Assembly (NCBI GenBank): GCA_045589695.1
Contig: JAZNPP010000002.1
Location: forward strand, 1 to 31,621
Length of the DNA stretch: 31,621 bases
Source of the DNA: HGM04593 sp045589695
GTDB taxonomy: Bacteria > Bacteroidota > Bacteroidia > Bacteroidales > Bacteroidaceae
Direction of reading: 5' to 3'
Under the pieces are notes generated by a model. The model was not told where the DNA came from. It ran no database searches and was given only the letters and a program-made list of their open reading frames with translations. Both the position numbers and the translations under genes were made by a program. Numbering within the stretch: position 1 is the stretch's first letter; each line of letters opens with the position of its first letter. Positions 1 to 7,958 of this stretch are shown in pieces.

Positions 1-153
1 TATTTCTGCATCACTCAACCTGTTGGGTTTACGACGATGCTTCTTGCCGTCTTTAGGGCATTCAAGCATTGATTTTTCCTGTTGTGCATCAAAAAACTTG
101 CAGAATTCATCGGCCAAATAGAAAATTTCTGTAACTTTATCCTTGGAGAACAT
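1..153 (-). CDS. IS982-family transposase, N-terminal fragment cut by window edge
   Basis: The minus strand is open for 51 codons from an ATG at 153 to the window edge with no stop. The translation begins MFSKDKVTEIFYLADEFCKF and runs through a basic stretch (KKHRRKPNRLSDAEI). This is the typical N-terminus of IS982-family DDE transposases of Bacteroidota, which are about 290-300 aa long, so roughly the first sixth is visible. The terminal inverted repeat of the element should lie between 154 and about 270, but it cannot be placed without the other end. Whether the copy is intact is unknown. Family assignment rests on recognition of the N-terminal pattern, not on a search. Confidence 0.72.
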   Translation of the reverse strand, partial: MFSKDKVTEIFYLADEFCKFFDAQQEKSMLECPKDGKKHRRKPNRLSDAEI

Positions 154-275
154 AGCGGTAATCGTTTTAAGGTTATAATTCAGCACTATAAAGTTAGCAC
201 TTTTATCACTATTCTCCTAATTATCAGAAAATTATTTCTTTTTGACTTATATCAAACTCACGTTAATTACGGCAT
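154..275. other. Intergenic region between the IS element and sdaA
   Basis: This AT-rich stretch must contain the end of the IS element, the transposase promoter (minus strand) and whatever promoter drives the serine dehydratase gene (plus strand). I see no perfect TAnnTTTG box on the plus strand. The closest is TCTTTTTG near 237-244. On the minus strand TAACTTTA, near the transposase start, is one base off the consensus. Confidence 0.4.
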
Positions 276-1529
276 ATGAAATCACTCCGTTCATTATTCA
301 GAATCGGACTTGGTCCGTCAAGCAGCCACACTATGGGCCCGAACCGTGCAGCGAAAATTTTTGCAGAGCGTTGTCCGAATGCCGACTGCTACAGAGTAAC
401 CCTCTACGGAAGCCTTGCGGCTACAGGAGAGGGACACATGACAGACCAGGCGATAATCAAGGTTCTTGAACCTATCGCTAAATTGGAACTTATATGGAAG
501 CCCAAGACATTCCTGCCATTCCACCCGAACGGCATGCTTTTTGAAGGCATAAAGGATGACAAGGTAATAGACAATTGGACCATATACAGCATTGGAGGAG
601 GCGAACTGGCCAACGAAGAAACCACAAAAAGCGAAGAGGACATATACCCTCTTACCACCATTCATGAGATTATGGACTGGTGCGACGAGACAGGCTGCAC
701 TTTCTGGGAGTATGTAGAAAAATACGAAGGCCCTGAGGTATGGGATTACCTTTCCGAGGTGTGGGAGACTATGAAAAGCACAATCAAGAGAGGACTTGAG
801 AACGAGGGCGTTCTGCCCGGCGGACTGGGACTGCAACGCAAGGCTAACACCTACCTAAACAAGTCCATGTCGTACAGCGCTGCAGTGAGCAGCAAGGCCA
901 AGGTCTATGCATACGCACTTGCCACATCCGAGGAGAATGCGAGCGGAAGCACTATCGTCACATCGCCCACATGCGGCTCAAGCGGTGTATTGCCGGCTGT
1001 GCTGTACCATCTGCACACATCACACAATTGTTCCGACATACGAATTCTGCGCGCCTTGGCTACTGCCGGACTTTTCGGCAATGTAGCGAAGGAGCATGCC
1101 TCCATTTCGGGCGCCGACGTAGGCTGTCAGGGCGAAATAGGCGTGGCATGCGCTATGGCGGCAGCCGCAGCATGCCAACTTTTCGGCGGCACCATAAACC
1201 AGATTGAATATGCAGCGGAGATGGGCCTTGAACACCACTTGGGCCTCACTTGTGACCCGTTGTGCGGACTCGTTCAGGTACCATGCATCGAACGCAACGC
1301 CATAGCCGCCTCACGCGCGCTCGACGCCTGCACCTATTCGGCCCTTTCCGACGGCAAGCACAAGATTGATTACGACCGCATCGTTGAAGTAATGAAAGAG
1401 ACAGGGCACGACCTTCCGAGCCTATACAAGGAGACATCGACAGGCGGCATTGCCAAGATTGACATAAACAAGCGAAGAGGTTTCAAGAAAATTCTCGACA
1501 CGCTTCATATAAACAAAAAACATGACTGA
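276..1529 (+). CDS. sdaA: L-serine dehydratase (L-serine ammonia-lyase), iron-sulfur type, single chain
   Basis: Deaminates L-serine to pyruvate and ammonia in the cytoplasm using an oxygen-sensitive 4Fe-4S cluster. The 417-aa chain carries both the beta part (early GPSSSHTMGP motif, residues about 13-22) and the alpha part (TSPTCGSSG around Cys233). Cys284, Cys326 and Cys337 are spaced 42 and 11 residues apart, the spacing I recall for the cluster ligands of the well-studied Legionella enzyme. The ATG at 276 places the conserved FRIGLGPSSSHT block at the very N-terminus, as in other Bacteroidales homologues. The S9 peptidase follows after 25 bp and may be co-transcribed. An IS982 element ends just upstream and may have changed its promoter. 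Confidence 0.95.
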   Translation: MKSLRSLFRIGLGPSSSHTMGPNRAAKIFAERCPNADCYRVTLYGSLAATGEGHMTDQAIIKVLEPIAKLELIWKPKTFLPFHPNGMLFEGIKDDKVIDNWTIYSIGGGELANEETTKSEEDIYPLTTIHEIMDWCDETGCTFWEYVEKYEGPEVWDYLSEVWETMKSTIKRGLENEGVLPGGLGLQRKANTYLNKSMSYSAAVSSKAKVYAYALATSEENASGSTIVTSPTCGSSGVLPAVLYHLHTSHNCSDIRILRALATAGLFGNVAKEHASISGADVGCQGEIGVACAMAAAAACQLFGGTINQIEYAAEMGLEHHLGLTCDPLCGLVQVPCIERNAIAASRALDACTYSALSDGKHKIDYDRIVEVMKETGHDLPSLYKETSTGGIAKIDINKRRGFKKILDTLHINKKHD

Positions 1530-1554
1530 ACAGACAAACGACAAATAACATAAT

Positions 1555-4050
1555 ATGAGAAAGAGACTATTACTGACGTTGCCGCTGCTGTTCTTGATTA
1601 TTTTTGCAAAAGCGCAGAACGGAGTGCGTCCCAACTACGCCCTTGCCGAGCGTTTTTCGCCGAACAAAATCAGCAGAATGGTGAAACAGACAAGAGTTCG
1701 CCCTATCTGGTTTCCCGACGGAAAACAGTTCATTTATATATGGAAGAACACCGACGGCACAAAGGTGTACCTCGCTGACGCTGTAAAAGGCACTAAGCGT
1801 GAGCTTTGGGACATGGACTGGATGGCAAAGGAGATAACCTTGAGGACTCAGGACCCATACGACGCCGACCATCTCCCCTTAAAAATCGAGAACAGAATCC
1901 GTGAAGGGCGTTATGTCAATTTCAATATATCGTCAAAGCTCGAAGTTCCCCGCGAATTGCCGCGTCACGAACGCAACGACAGTACCAAAATAAAGGAAAA
2001 CAAGGGGAAGAAGATGAACAAGACCTTCTACTTCGAGTATGACATAAAGACAGGCAAACTGCTTGAACTGACCAAAGACGAATACGATGAGCTGTACCCT
2101 GTATACCCGCAGTGGGCAAACGTGTCGCCCGACGGCAAGTATGCTATATACGAGAAAAACTATAATCTGTGGTACATGTCACGCGAAGACCTTGACAAGC
2201 TGCGCTATTGGGAGAAAGACAGCACCGTCAAGGAGCATCAGCTGACATTCAACGGCAGACCGGACCATTGCTACTCCCGCCACTCGCTCAACGAGAAGCC
2301 CGACAGTTCGAAGCGTTACCGTGTAAACGCATTGTGGAGCCCCGACTCGCGCCACTTTGCAATGACGCACCGTGCCGACTCCATATTGTCCAAAATGTGG
2401 GTCATCAACTCATTGAGCAACCCTCGCCCCACCCTGGAAACATACTACTACCAGATGCCCGGCGAAGAGACGCCTGTAACGACATTGGAATTGTTCGACT
2501 TCGAGAACAAGACAAGCCGCATGATAGACGTTTCGGAATTCAAGCAGCAGCGTCTGAGCCTGTTCCGCAAACCCGGCGACCATACGACACGCTACGAAGC
2601 TCCATACAAAAGCGTATGGCTGGGCGACGAGAACGGATTCTACTTTGAGCGCATAAGCCGCGACATGAAGAGAATAGACGTCTGCTATATAGCTGTAGAC
2701 AGCGATACGGCAAAGACCATTGTACGCGAGCAGATGAGCACCAGCATCGACAGCAAGCCTATCCGTCTTGTAAACAACGGCAAACAGTTCATCCAGTGGT
2801 CGGAGCGTACAGGCTGGGCAATGCTATATCTTTACAACGCCGACGGCACGCTTGTGAACGCCATTACCGACGGAGCGTTTCATGTAGAGGAGGTAGTTGC
2901 CGTAAACGAGAAAGAGAAGAAAATATACTTTGCCGCCTGCGGAGTGAACAAGGACGAAAACCCATACTACACGCACATATACAGCGTGAACTTTGACGGT
3001 AGCGGAATGAAGCAGATCGACGGGAGCGACATGAACATAAGCGATCTTTCAGTCGCCGCCAACGGTGAAGCCTTCGTAATCACCGCGTCACGCGTAGACA
3101 CCGCTCCCGTCAGCAATGTATACAGCAAGAACGGGAAGAAGAGCCTTGAGCTCGGCGTCGCCGACCTCTCGCAGCTGTTCGCGGCTGGATACAAGTTCCC
3201 GGAGCGTTTCACCGTAAAGGCGGCAGACGGCGTTACCGACCTTTACGGAGTAATGTATAAGCCCTTCGACTTCGACTCCACTAAGCGCTATCCGCTTATA
3301 GAGTACGTATATCCCGGCCCGCAGACCGAGGCTGTAAACGAGAGCTGGTCGAGCGGAATGAACCGCATAGACCGTTTGGCACAGATGGGTTTCATAGTAA
3401 TCACTGTCGGCAACAGAGGCGGACACCCCAACCGTTCAAAGTGGTACCATAACTTCGGCTACGGCAACCTGCGTGATTACGGACTCGCCGACAAGAAAGT
3501 CGCCGCACAGCAGCTTATCGCGCGCCACAGCTATATCGACGGCGACAGGATAGGAATACACGGCCATTCAGGCGGCGGTTTCATGTCTACAGCAGCCATA
3601 CTGACCTACAACGATTTCTTCAAGGTAGCCGTTTCGTGTGCAGGCAACCACGACAACCGCATATACAATAACTGGTGGAGCGAGAAGCACCACGGCATAA
3701 AAGAGAATGTCAGGGAGAAGAGCGGCAAGGAAGGCGTTATTGAAACGGACACCACATTCTCATACAGCATCAGCACGAATCAGGAGCTTGCAAAAAGACT
3801 TAAAGGACATCTGATGCTCGTGACCGGCGACATGGACAACAATGTTCACCCGGCCAACACCACACGTGTCATCGACGCCCTCATACGAGCCAACAAACGA
3901 TTCGACATGCTGTTCCTCCCCGGCCAGCGTCACGATTTCGGCAGCATGGACGAGTACTTCTTCTGGAAGATGGCCGACTACTTCAGCAAGCATCTGCTCG
4001 GCGAAGCCAAAGAAGACGAGATTGACATTATTGAGATGAACAATGATTAA
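1555..4050 (+). CDS. S9 family peptidase (dipeptidyl peptidase IV-like)
   Basis: An exported serine peptidase of 831 aa, expected to act in the periplasm on peptides. Residues 1-20 form a signal peptide (charged MRKR, leucine-rich core, FAKA cleavage site). An eight-bladed DPP IV-type beta-propeller spans roughly 40-560 and an alpha/beta-hydrolase domain roughly 600-825. The triad can be placed: nucleophile Ser672 in GHSGGG, Asp761 in GDMDNNVHP, and His793 in GQRHDFG. Length matches bacterial S9B enzymes. Family members remove N-terminal dipeptides, often X-Pro, but exact specificity cannot be read here. It follows sdaA by 25 bp and ends at a strong terminator. It may feed amino acids such as serine to the upstream enzyme, which is inference only. 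Confidence 0.92.
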   Translation: MRKRLLLTLPLLFLIIFAKAQNGVRPNYALAERFSPNKISRMVKQTRVRPIWFPDGKQFIYIWKNTDGTKVYLADAVKGTKRELWDMDWMAKEITLRTQDPYDADHLPLKIENRIREGRYVNFNISSKLEVPRELPRHERNDSTKIKENKGKKMNKTFYFEYDIKTGKLLELTKDEYDELYPVYPQWANVSPDGKYAIYEKNYNLWYMSREDLDKLRYWEKDSTVKEHQLTFNGRPDHCYSRHSLNEKPDSSKRYRVNALWSPDSRHFAMTHRADSILSKMWVINSLSNPRPTLETYYYQMPGEETPVTTLELFDFENKTSRMIDVSEFKQQRLSLFRKPGDHTTRYEAPYKSVWLGDENGFYFERISRDMKRIDVCYIAVDSDTAKTIVREQMSTSIDSKPIRLVNNGKQFIQWSERTGWAMLYLYNADGTLVNAITDGAFHVEEVVAVNEKEKKIYFAACGVNKDENPYYTHIYSVNFDGSGMKQIDGSDMNISDLSVAANGEAFVITASRVDTAPVSNVYSKNGKKSLELGVADLSQLFAAGYKFPERFTVKAADGVTDLYGVMYKPFDFDSTKRYPLIEYVYPGPQTEAVNESWSSGMNRIDRLAQMGFIVITVGNRGGHPNRSKWYHNFGYGNLRDYGLADKKVAAQQLIARHSYIDGDRIGIHGHSGGGFMSTAAILTYNDFFKVAVSCAGNHDNRIYNNWWSEKHHGIKENVREKSGKEGVIETDTTFSYSISTNQELAKRLKGHLMLVTGDMDNNVHPANTTRVIDALIRANKRFDMLFLPGQRHDFGSMDEYFFWKMADYFSKHLLGEAKEDEIDIIEMNND

Positions 4051-4090
4051 AAACAATGAGGGTGACCAGAAAGGTCACCCTCATTGTTTT
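4049..4090. terminator. Bidirectional rho-independent terminator
   Basis: A perfect 18-bp inverted repeat (4049-4066 and 4073-4090) with a 6-nt loop and A/T runs at both outer ends. It lies between convergent genes, the S9 peptidase (+) and the PKD-like lipoprotein (-), so it can stop transcription both ways. Confidence 0.92.
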
Positions 4091-4093
4091 TAT

Positions 4094-4127
4094 AGTTTAG
4101 AGTTGAGAGTTTAAAGTTTAGAGTTGA
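4094..4127. repeat. Low-complexity 13-bp direct repeat
   Basis: AGTTTAGAGTTGA occurs at 4094-4106 and again at 4115-4127, with similar AGTTTA/GAGTTT words between. Such runs of degenerate GTTTAGAGTTT words occur between genes in Bacteroidales genomes. No function is evident. Confidence 0.6.
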
Positions 4128-4187
4128 AGGAACAGCGTATCGGGCAATCATAGCCGCCTTAGCTGATATAAGAGTCATCTTCATTTA

Positions 4188-5672
4188 TTATCTCTTCTTG
4201 TAAATCACCTTAACCGGTTTATAGCAGATATTGTCATATTTGTCGAGTATAGTGCCTTTATCGGTATCGAACGTCCATATACTGCCGTTAAGTCCCTCTT
4301 TTGCCGGGTCATAGAAGGCTACATAAGTTTTTTTATGGTCTGCGCTGATTGTCAGCGAGGTAATTATACAATTCTCGTTGCCGACAGAAAGCAACTCCGT
4401 TTCCGTTGAAATCTTACTGAGCTTGTCGGGATAATACCAACGATAAATCTTATTTCCTTTAGCGAACAGCATAGTTTCATACGTCTTGTTCGCGACTGAT
4501 GGCGTCGAAACATCAAACGGAACTTTAGACAAAGCCACCGTACCGTTTTGCGTCAAGTCGAGCTTACTGATATTTTCAATATTGTCATATACCCAGAAAC
4601 ATGAGGGCAGAAGATCCAAACGTGCCTTTGCGCCCTTCTTAGTAACGATAAGGCACTCCTGCCTGTTTCCTGCGTTCGTCTTCTGCGCCGGTGTCATTTG
4701 AATTTGTACCAGAGCCACCAGATCACGGCCTGAATAGTAATTCAAATCAACGAAATCAGGAGATTCAAGATCTAAATGATATGTTTCACTGCAATAATAA
4801 GGCCCATACCCGTTATATATGTTACATAAGCCTTGATTATCCTTGTCCCATAGAAGGATATCAAAGTATTGCACATCATTGACATAACATACTTGTTCGT
4901 AAGTAGACTTAAACTTGCGAGGTTTTGAAACGACACACTCAGTAGTCGAGAAATCATAAACTTTTCCATTCTCGCAGAGTATAGGGAAACTTGTTGTCGA
5001 GTAGCTTGTTGAAGTCAATCCAAGTCTTGTAGGTTTGAAATCATCGAATTCCGGTACCTCTACCATATTCTCAACAATGAAAGTCTTCTCATTAAGATAA
5101 TAAAGGGTAGGAACATCGCCGCTCTCCCCGCCGCCCTGACATGCCAAGATAAGAGAACCGCCGCTCTGCGCCATATCTGCCGCATATGCCGCAAAAGGTA
5201 TATCAGGGTTATTAACGGCAAAACAATCGCCGCTTACAAAACCCGTTGAGCCATTCTGCATAAAAGAAAGCATTGATTTACCGTCAGGGTCATTGCTAAG
5301 AATTGTTATACCCTCTTCATATGGAGAATTGACATACAGAGTGAACGGGAAGAAACTTTTTCCGTCTTCATTTTCAACTATCAGACGACAATTAAACTTG
5401 CCGAGCGACTTTCCTATGAAAAACAGGCTGTCATCGGTTGATATCTCATTCAAATCCATCTCCCACTTGTATTTAAGAGGCTTTGGCGTATTGCTTTGAG
5501 TAATCAAAGGCTTTATTATCAACGTGTCGTTTCTGTATATGTCATAAACGCTGTCAATCCTGACTATTGTAATTTCAGAAATCGGGTTTGTAGCTTCGGT
5601 ACTCTTGTCGTCATAACATGCTCCAAAAACCAATGCTACTGAAAGTATTATATAAAACTTAATCAATCTCAT
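4188..5672 (-). CDS. PKD-like family surface lipoprotein, last gene of the SusCD operon
   Basis: A 494-aa lipoprotein with signal peptide and lipobox cysteine at residue 19 (VFGAC). Residues about 30-115 look like an immunoglobulin/PKD-type beta-sandwich (YKWEMDLNE, CRLIVENEDGKS). The rest is beta-rich with repeated strand patterns suggesting a propeller-like fold. Proteins of this type, with a PKD-like domain, commonly sit next to SusC, SusD and DUF4843 genes. They are presumed to be surface ligand-binding parts of the uptake complex. It is separated from the DUF4843 gene by 30 bp and ends near the shared terminator. No catalytic motif is visible. The substrate is unknown. Confidence 0.82.
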   Translation of the reverse strand: MRLIKFYIILSVALVFGACYDDKSTEATNPISEITIVRIDSVYDIYRNDTLIIKPLITQSNTPKPLKYKWEMDLNEISTDDSLFFIGKSLGKFNCRLIVENEDGKSFFPFTLYVNSPYEEGITILSNDPDGKSMLSFMQNGSTGFVSGDCFAVNNPDIPFAAYAADMAQSGGSLILACQGGGESGDVPTLYYLNEKTFIVENMVEVPEFDDFKPTRLGLTSTSYSTTSFPILCENGKVYDFSTTECVVSKPRKFKSTYEQVCYVNDVQYFDILLWDKDNQGLCNIYNGYGPYYCSETYHLDLESPDFVDLNYYSGRDLVALVQIQMTPAQKTNAGNRQECLIVTKKGAKARLDLLPSCFWVYDNIENISKLDLTQNGTVALSKVPFDVSTPSVANKTYETMLFAKGNKIYRWYYPDKLSKISTETELLSVGNENCIITSLTISADHKKTYVAFYDPAKEGLNGSIWTFDTDKGTILDKYDNICYKPVKVIYKKR

Positions 5673-5702
5673 ATTCTTATACTTTAAAAATTCAACAAAG
5701 TA

Positions 5703-6530
5703 TTATGTCGAGTACGGGTCGGGAAAATCAAACGGGAAATCAGGAAATACCGAACGTATATACTCTTCGTTTGCCGGGTCGTTGAAATACTCGTACATCG
5801 GATAGAACACATACTTTACAAATGTAGTACGGTAATCGAACGGATACCCCTCGGGGATATGCTCCAGATTATCGCCATATTTGGCAGCGATCTTTTTATA
5901 CGTTTCGGGATTTATCTTCTCGAAAGCATGGAAATATTCCACCATCTTTATAAGTTTAAACGGATGCCATTTGCCAAAGTAGCTCTCATACCATATCTTA
6001 TCCCCGCCTCGACTTAACCATTCGGGCTGTTCTATCGAATTGTCGAAACGGAAAATCCTTACTTGGCTTAGCGAGTCAAGTGTAGGAGCGAAGAACTCAT
6101 TTTTTACCAACCTTATGCAGATTTTGTATCGGGTATAGCCGAGTTCGTATGAGCCGGCAAGATTGTCCCGGAATATTCTTACAGGGATTACGCCTCTTAC
6201 GGAATCGGGCATTATCACAGCCTCTCCAATCTCATAATGCACTCCCTCTTCGGCAAAAGTAGAGTCGCTGTCTATTACATAGCTTATTTCACGTTTTTCG
6301 GAGCTTATGCCTCCCATTATATTAACAGGGATATTATATGTATATTCTTTTATCTCTACGGGAGTTACGCCGAAAGAGTAGCTCAATGTATCTTTTGTAA
6401 AATATACGCCGGAGTGAGAAACGTCAAACTTCATATAATTCTCGCTATCGCAAGCGGAAAAGATATACATTGCCGGCAGAACAGCGAACAGGAGCAAACG
6501 CTTTATAATATTTCTTAGTCTCATGATCAT
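5703..6530 (-). CDS. DUF4843 domain lipoprotein
   Basis: A 275-aa lipoprotein with lipobox cysteine at residue 27 (IFSAC). The body has the features of the DUF4843 family: an early segment about protein-bound strands (GVYFTKDTLSYSFG), a middle GVHYEIG block and a late FRFDNSIEQPEW block. These proteins are almost always encoded beside a SusC/SusD pair. They are thought to be accessory surface proteins of the transporter, with no biochemical role known to me. The start is 3 bp after the susD stop, so translation is probably coupled. An ATG two codons downstream (6524) is an equally good start. Confidence 0.85.
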   Translation of the reverse strand: MIMRLRNIIKRLLLFAVLPAMYIFSACDSENYMKFDVSHSGVYFTKDTLSYSFGVTPVEIKEYTYNIPVNIMGGISSEKREISYVIDSDSTFAEEGVHYEIGEAVIMPDSVRGVIPVRIFRDNLAGSYELGYTRYKICIRLVKNEFFAPTLDSLSQVRIFRFDNSIEQPEWLSRGGDKIWYESYFGKWHPFKLIKMVEYFHAFEKINPETYKKIAAKYGDNLEHIPEGYPFDYRTTFVKYVFYPMYEYFNDPANEEYIRSVFPDFPFDFPDPYST

Positions 6531-6533
6531 TTA

Positions 6534-7952
6534 TCAATTACGGTTTTCAATTTCAATATCAGGGACCGGTATCTGATATATTTTATCGGCAGGCTTATAT
6601 ATTATTTTTTCATCATGTGATGAAGGAATAGGCAAATTCTGACGTTTGAAATTAAAGTAAGTCTGTCCCTCACCTATCATCTCTTTGTATCGCTCGTCGT
6701 TTATAAGCTCTACCGTAAGGTCCTTGTCGGCAAGTTTATCGAGGCCGCGATGCTCGCGAACGGTATTGTACAGTTCAAGCGCCTTGTCATAATCACTCTC
6801 AAGAAGAGCCTCTGATGCAATATAATACATCTCGGGGATACGTATTAAATTTATACCGAGTATCTTTTGCTCGGGACGGTCCGACGCATTATTGTTAAGT
6901 TCATACGTATCAGTGAATTTGCTGAGCCTTACCCTATCATCATTACCGATAGAGAAATATGCGCTCACCCTATAATCGTCTCCCGATACATCTTTTGAGT
7001 ACAGCTCTTCATAATCGGGACGCAGATTAAGAGAATAAAAAGAGACCGTCTGCTGAAGCAAAACGCTTACCGTAGAATAAAAATCTTTGTGATAAAGTCC
7101 GAAAAGGCATTCCTTTTCCGAAAGCACACCGGCGACATCTCCTCTGACTTCTGTTTTTGACTTCAATTCATATTTTTCACCGTGAATAACCTCCTGGGCA
7201 TACTTTGCCGCATTCTTTTTGTCACCCATCGTAAGATAAACGCGGGCGAGAGCGGCCTTTACCGCATACTTATTGAAGTGTATCTGACGATCGAACATGA
7301 ATGCACGCTCATTCTCATATTTATCTTCTTCGGCAAGCAACGAATCCGCTTCGAGAAGGTCATCGATTATATGCTTGTAGTTCTCCTTAAGAGATTCGAA
7401 AGCCGGTGTCTTGAGCGAAAATTCAGTAGCGTAAGGTATTCCTTTCGCATCAGGATTTACCGTATACTGCTCTGCGAAGAGCCTTACCAAGTCAAAGTGC
7501 ATAAAGGCACGCAAGCCAAGAGCCTCGCCACGATATATCGTAAAAGGATACTCTTTCGCATTAGCGACAAGCGGAGCATCAAGAATGCTGTTCACGTTCG
7601 AGATATTATTATACATAGAGACCCATACGCCTTCAAAAATAGATTGAACGTCAGAGTGGGTCCAATCGTATTTGCTTATAGGGGTAACATTGGTGCCCTC
7701 GACATTATAGTACAATGTCTGCGAAAGTATCTCCATTGTCCTTAAATAGAGTTCCTGACCATACAAAGACTCGGAACGCAACTGTGAATAGACACCGTAC
7801 ATAGCATCCTCGATACCGGTTTCCGTTGAGAGCTGCTCGTCGCGCGGAGACTGACCGTCGGGCGTTATGTTCAGAAAATCCTCGCACGATGTCATAGTGA
7901 ACGCGAAGGTACACAAGGCAAATATAATATATTTCATTTTCTTCATTGTCAT
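6534..7952 (-). CDS. SusD/RagB family nutrient-binding outer-membrane lipoprotein
   Basis: A 472-aa surface lipoprotein that forms the lid of a SusC-type transporter and captures substrate. The lipobox cysteine is residue 23 (FTMTSCEDFL). It has the usual N-terminal CEDFLNITPDGQ pattern, helical TPR-like segments (GEALGLRAFMHFDLVRLFAE, residues about 140-160; KAALARVYLTMGDKKNAAKY) and the C-terminal SusD portion with R-x-PEMYYIASEALL. It starts 6 bp after the susC stop. The internal Met at 7946 may be the true start. The ligand class cannot be read. The absence of adjacent glycoside hydrolases argues against a classical polysaccharide locus. Confidence 0.95.
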   Translation of the reverse strand: MTMKKMKYIIFALCTFAFTMTSCEDFLNITPDGQSPRDEQLSTETGIEDAMYGVYSQLRSESLYGQELYLRTMEILSQTLYYNVEGTNVTPISKYDWTHSDVQSIFEGVWVSMYNNISNVNSILDAPLVANAKEYPFTIYRGEALGLRAFMHFDLVRLFAEQYTVNPDAKGIPYATEFSLKTPAFESLKENYKHIIDDLLEADSLLAEEDKYENERAFMFDRQIHFNKYAVKAALARVYLTMGDKKNAAKYAQEVIHGEKYELKSKTEVRGDVAGVLSEKECLFGLYHKDFYSTVSVLLQQTVSFYSLNLRPDYEELYSKDVSGDDYRVSAYFSIGNDDRVRLSKFTDTYELNNNASDRPEQKILGINLIRIPEMYYIASEALLESDYDKALELYNTVREHRGLDKLADKDLTVELINDERYKEMIGEGQTYFNFKRQNLPIPSSHDEKIIYKPADKIYQIPVPDIEIENRN

Positions 7953-7958
7953 CGTTCA

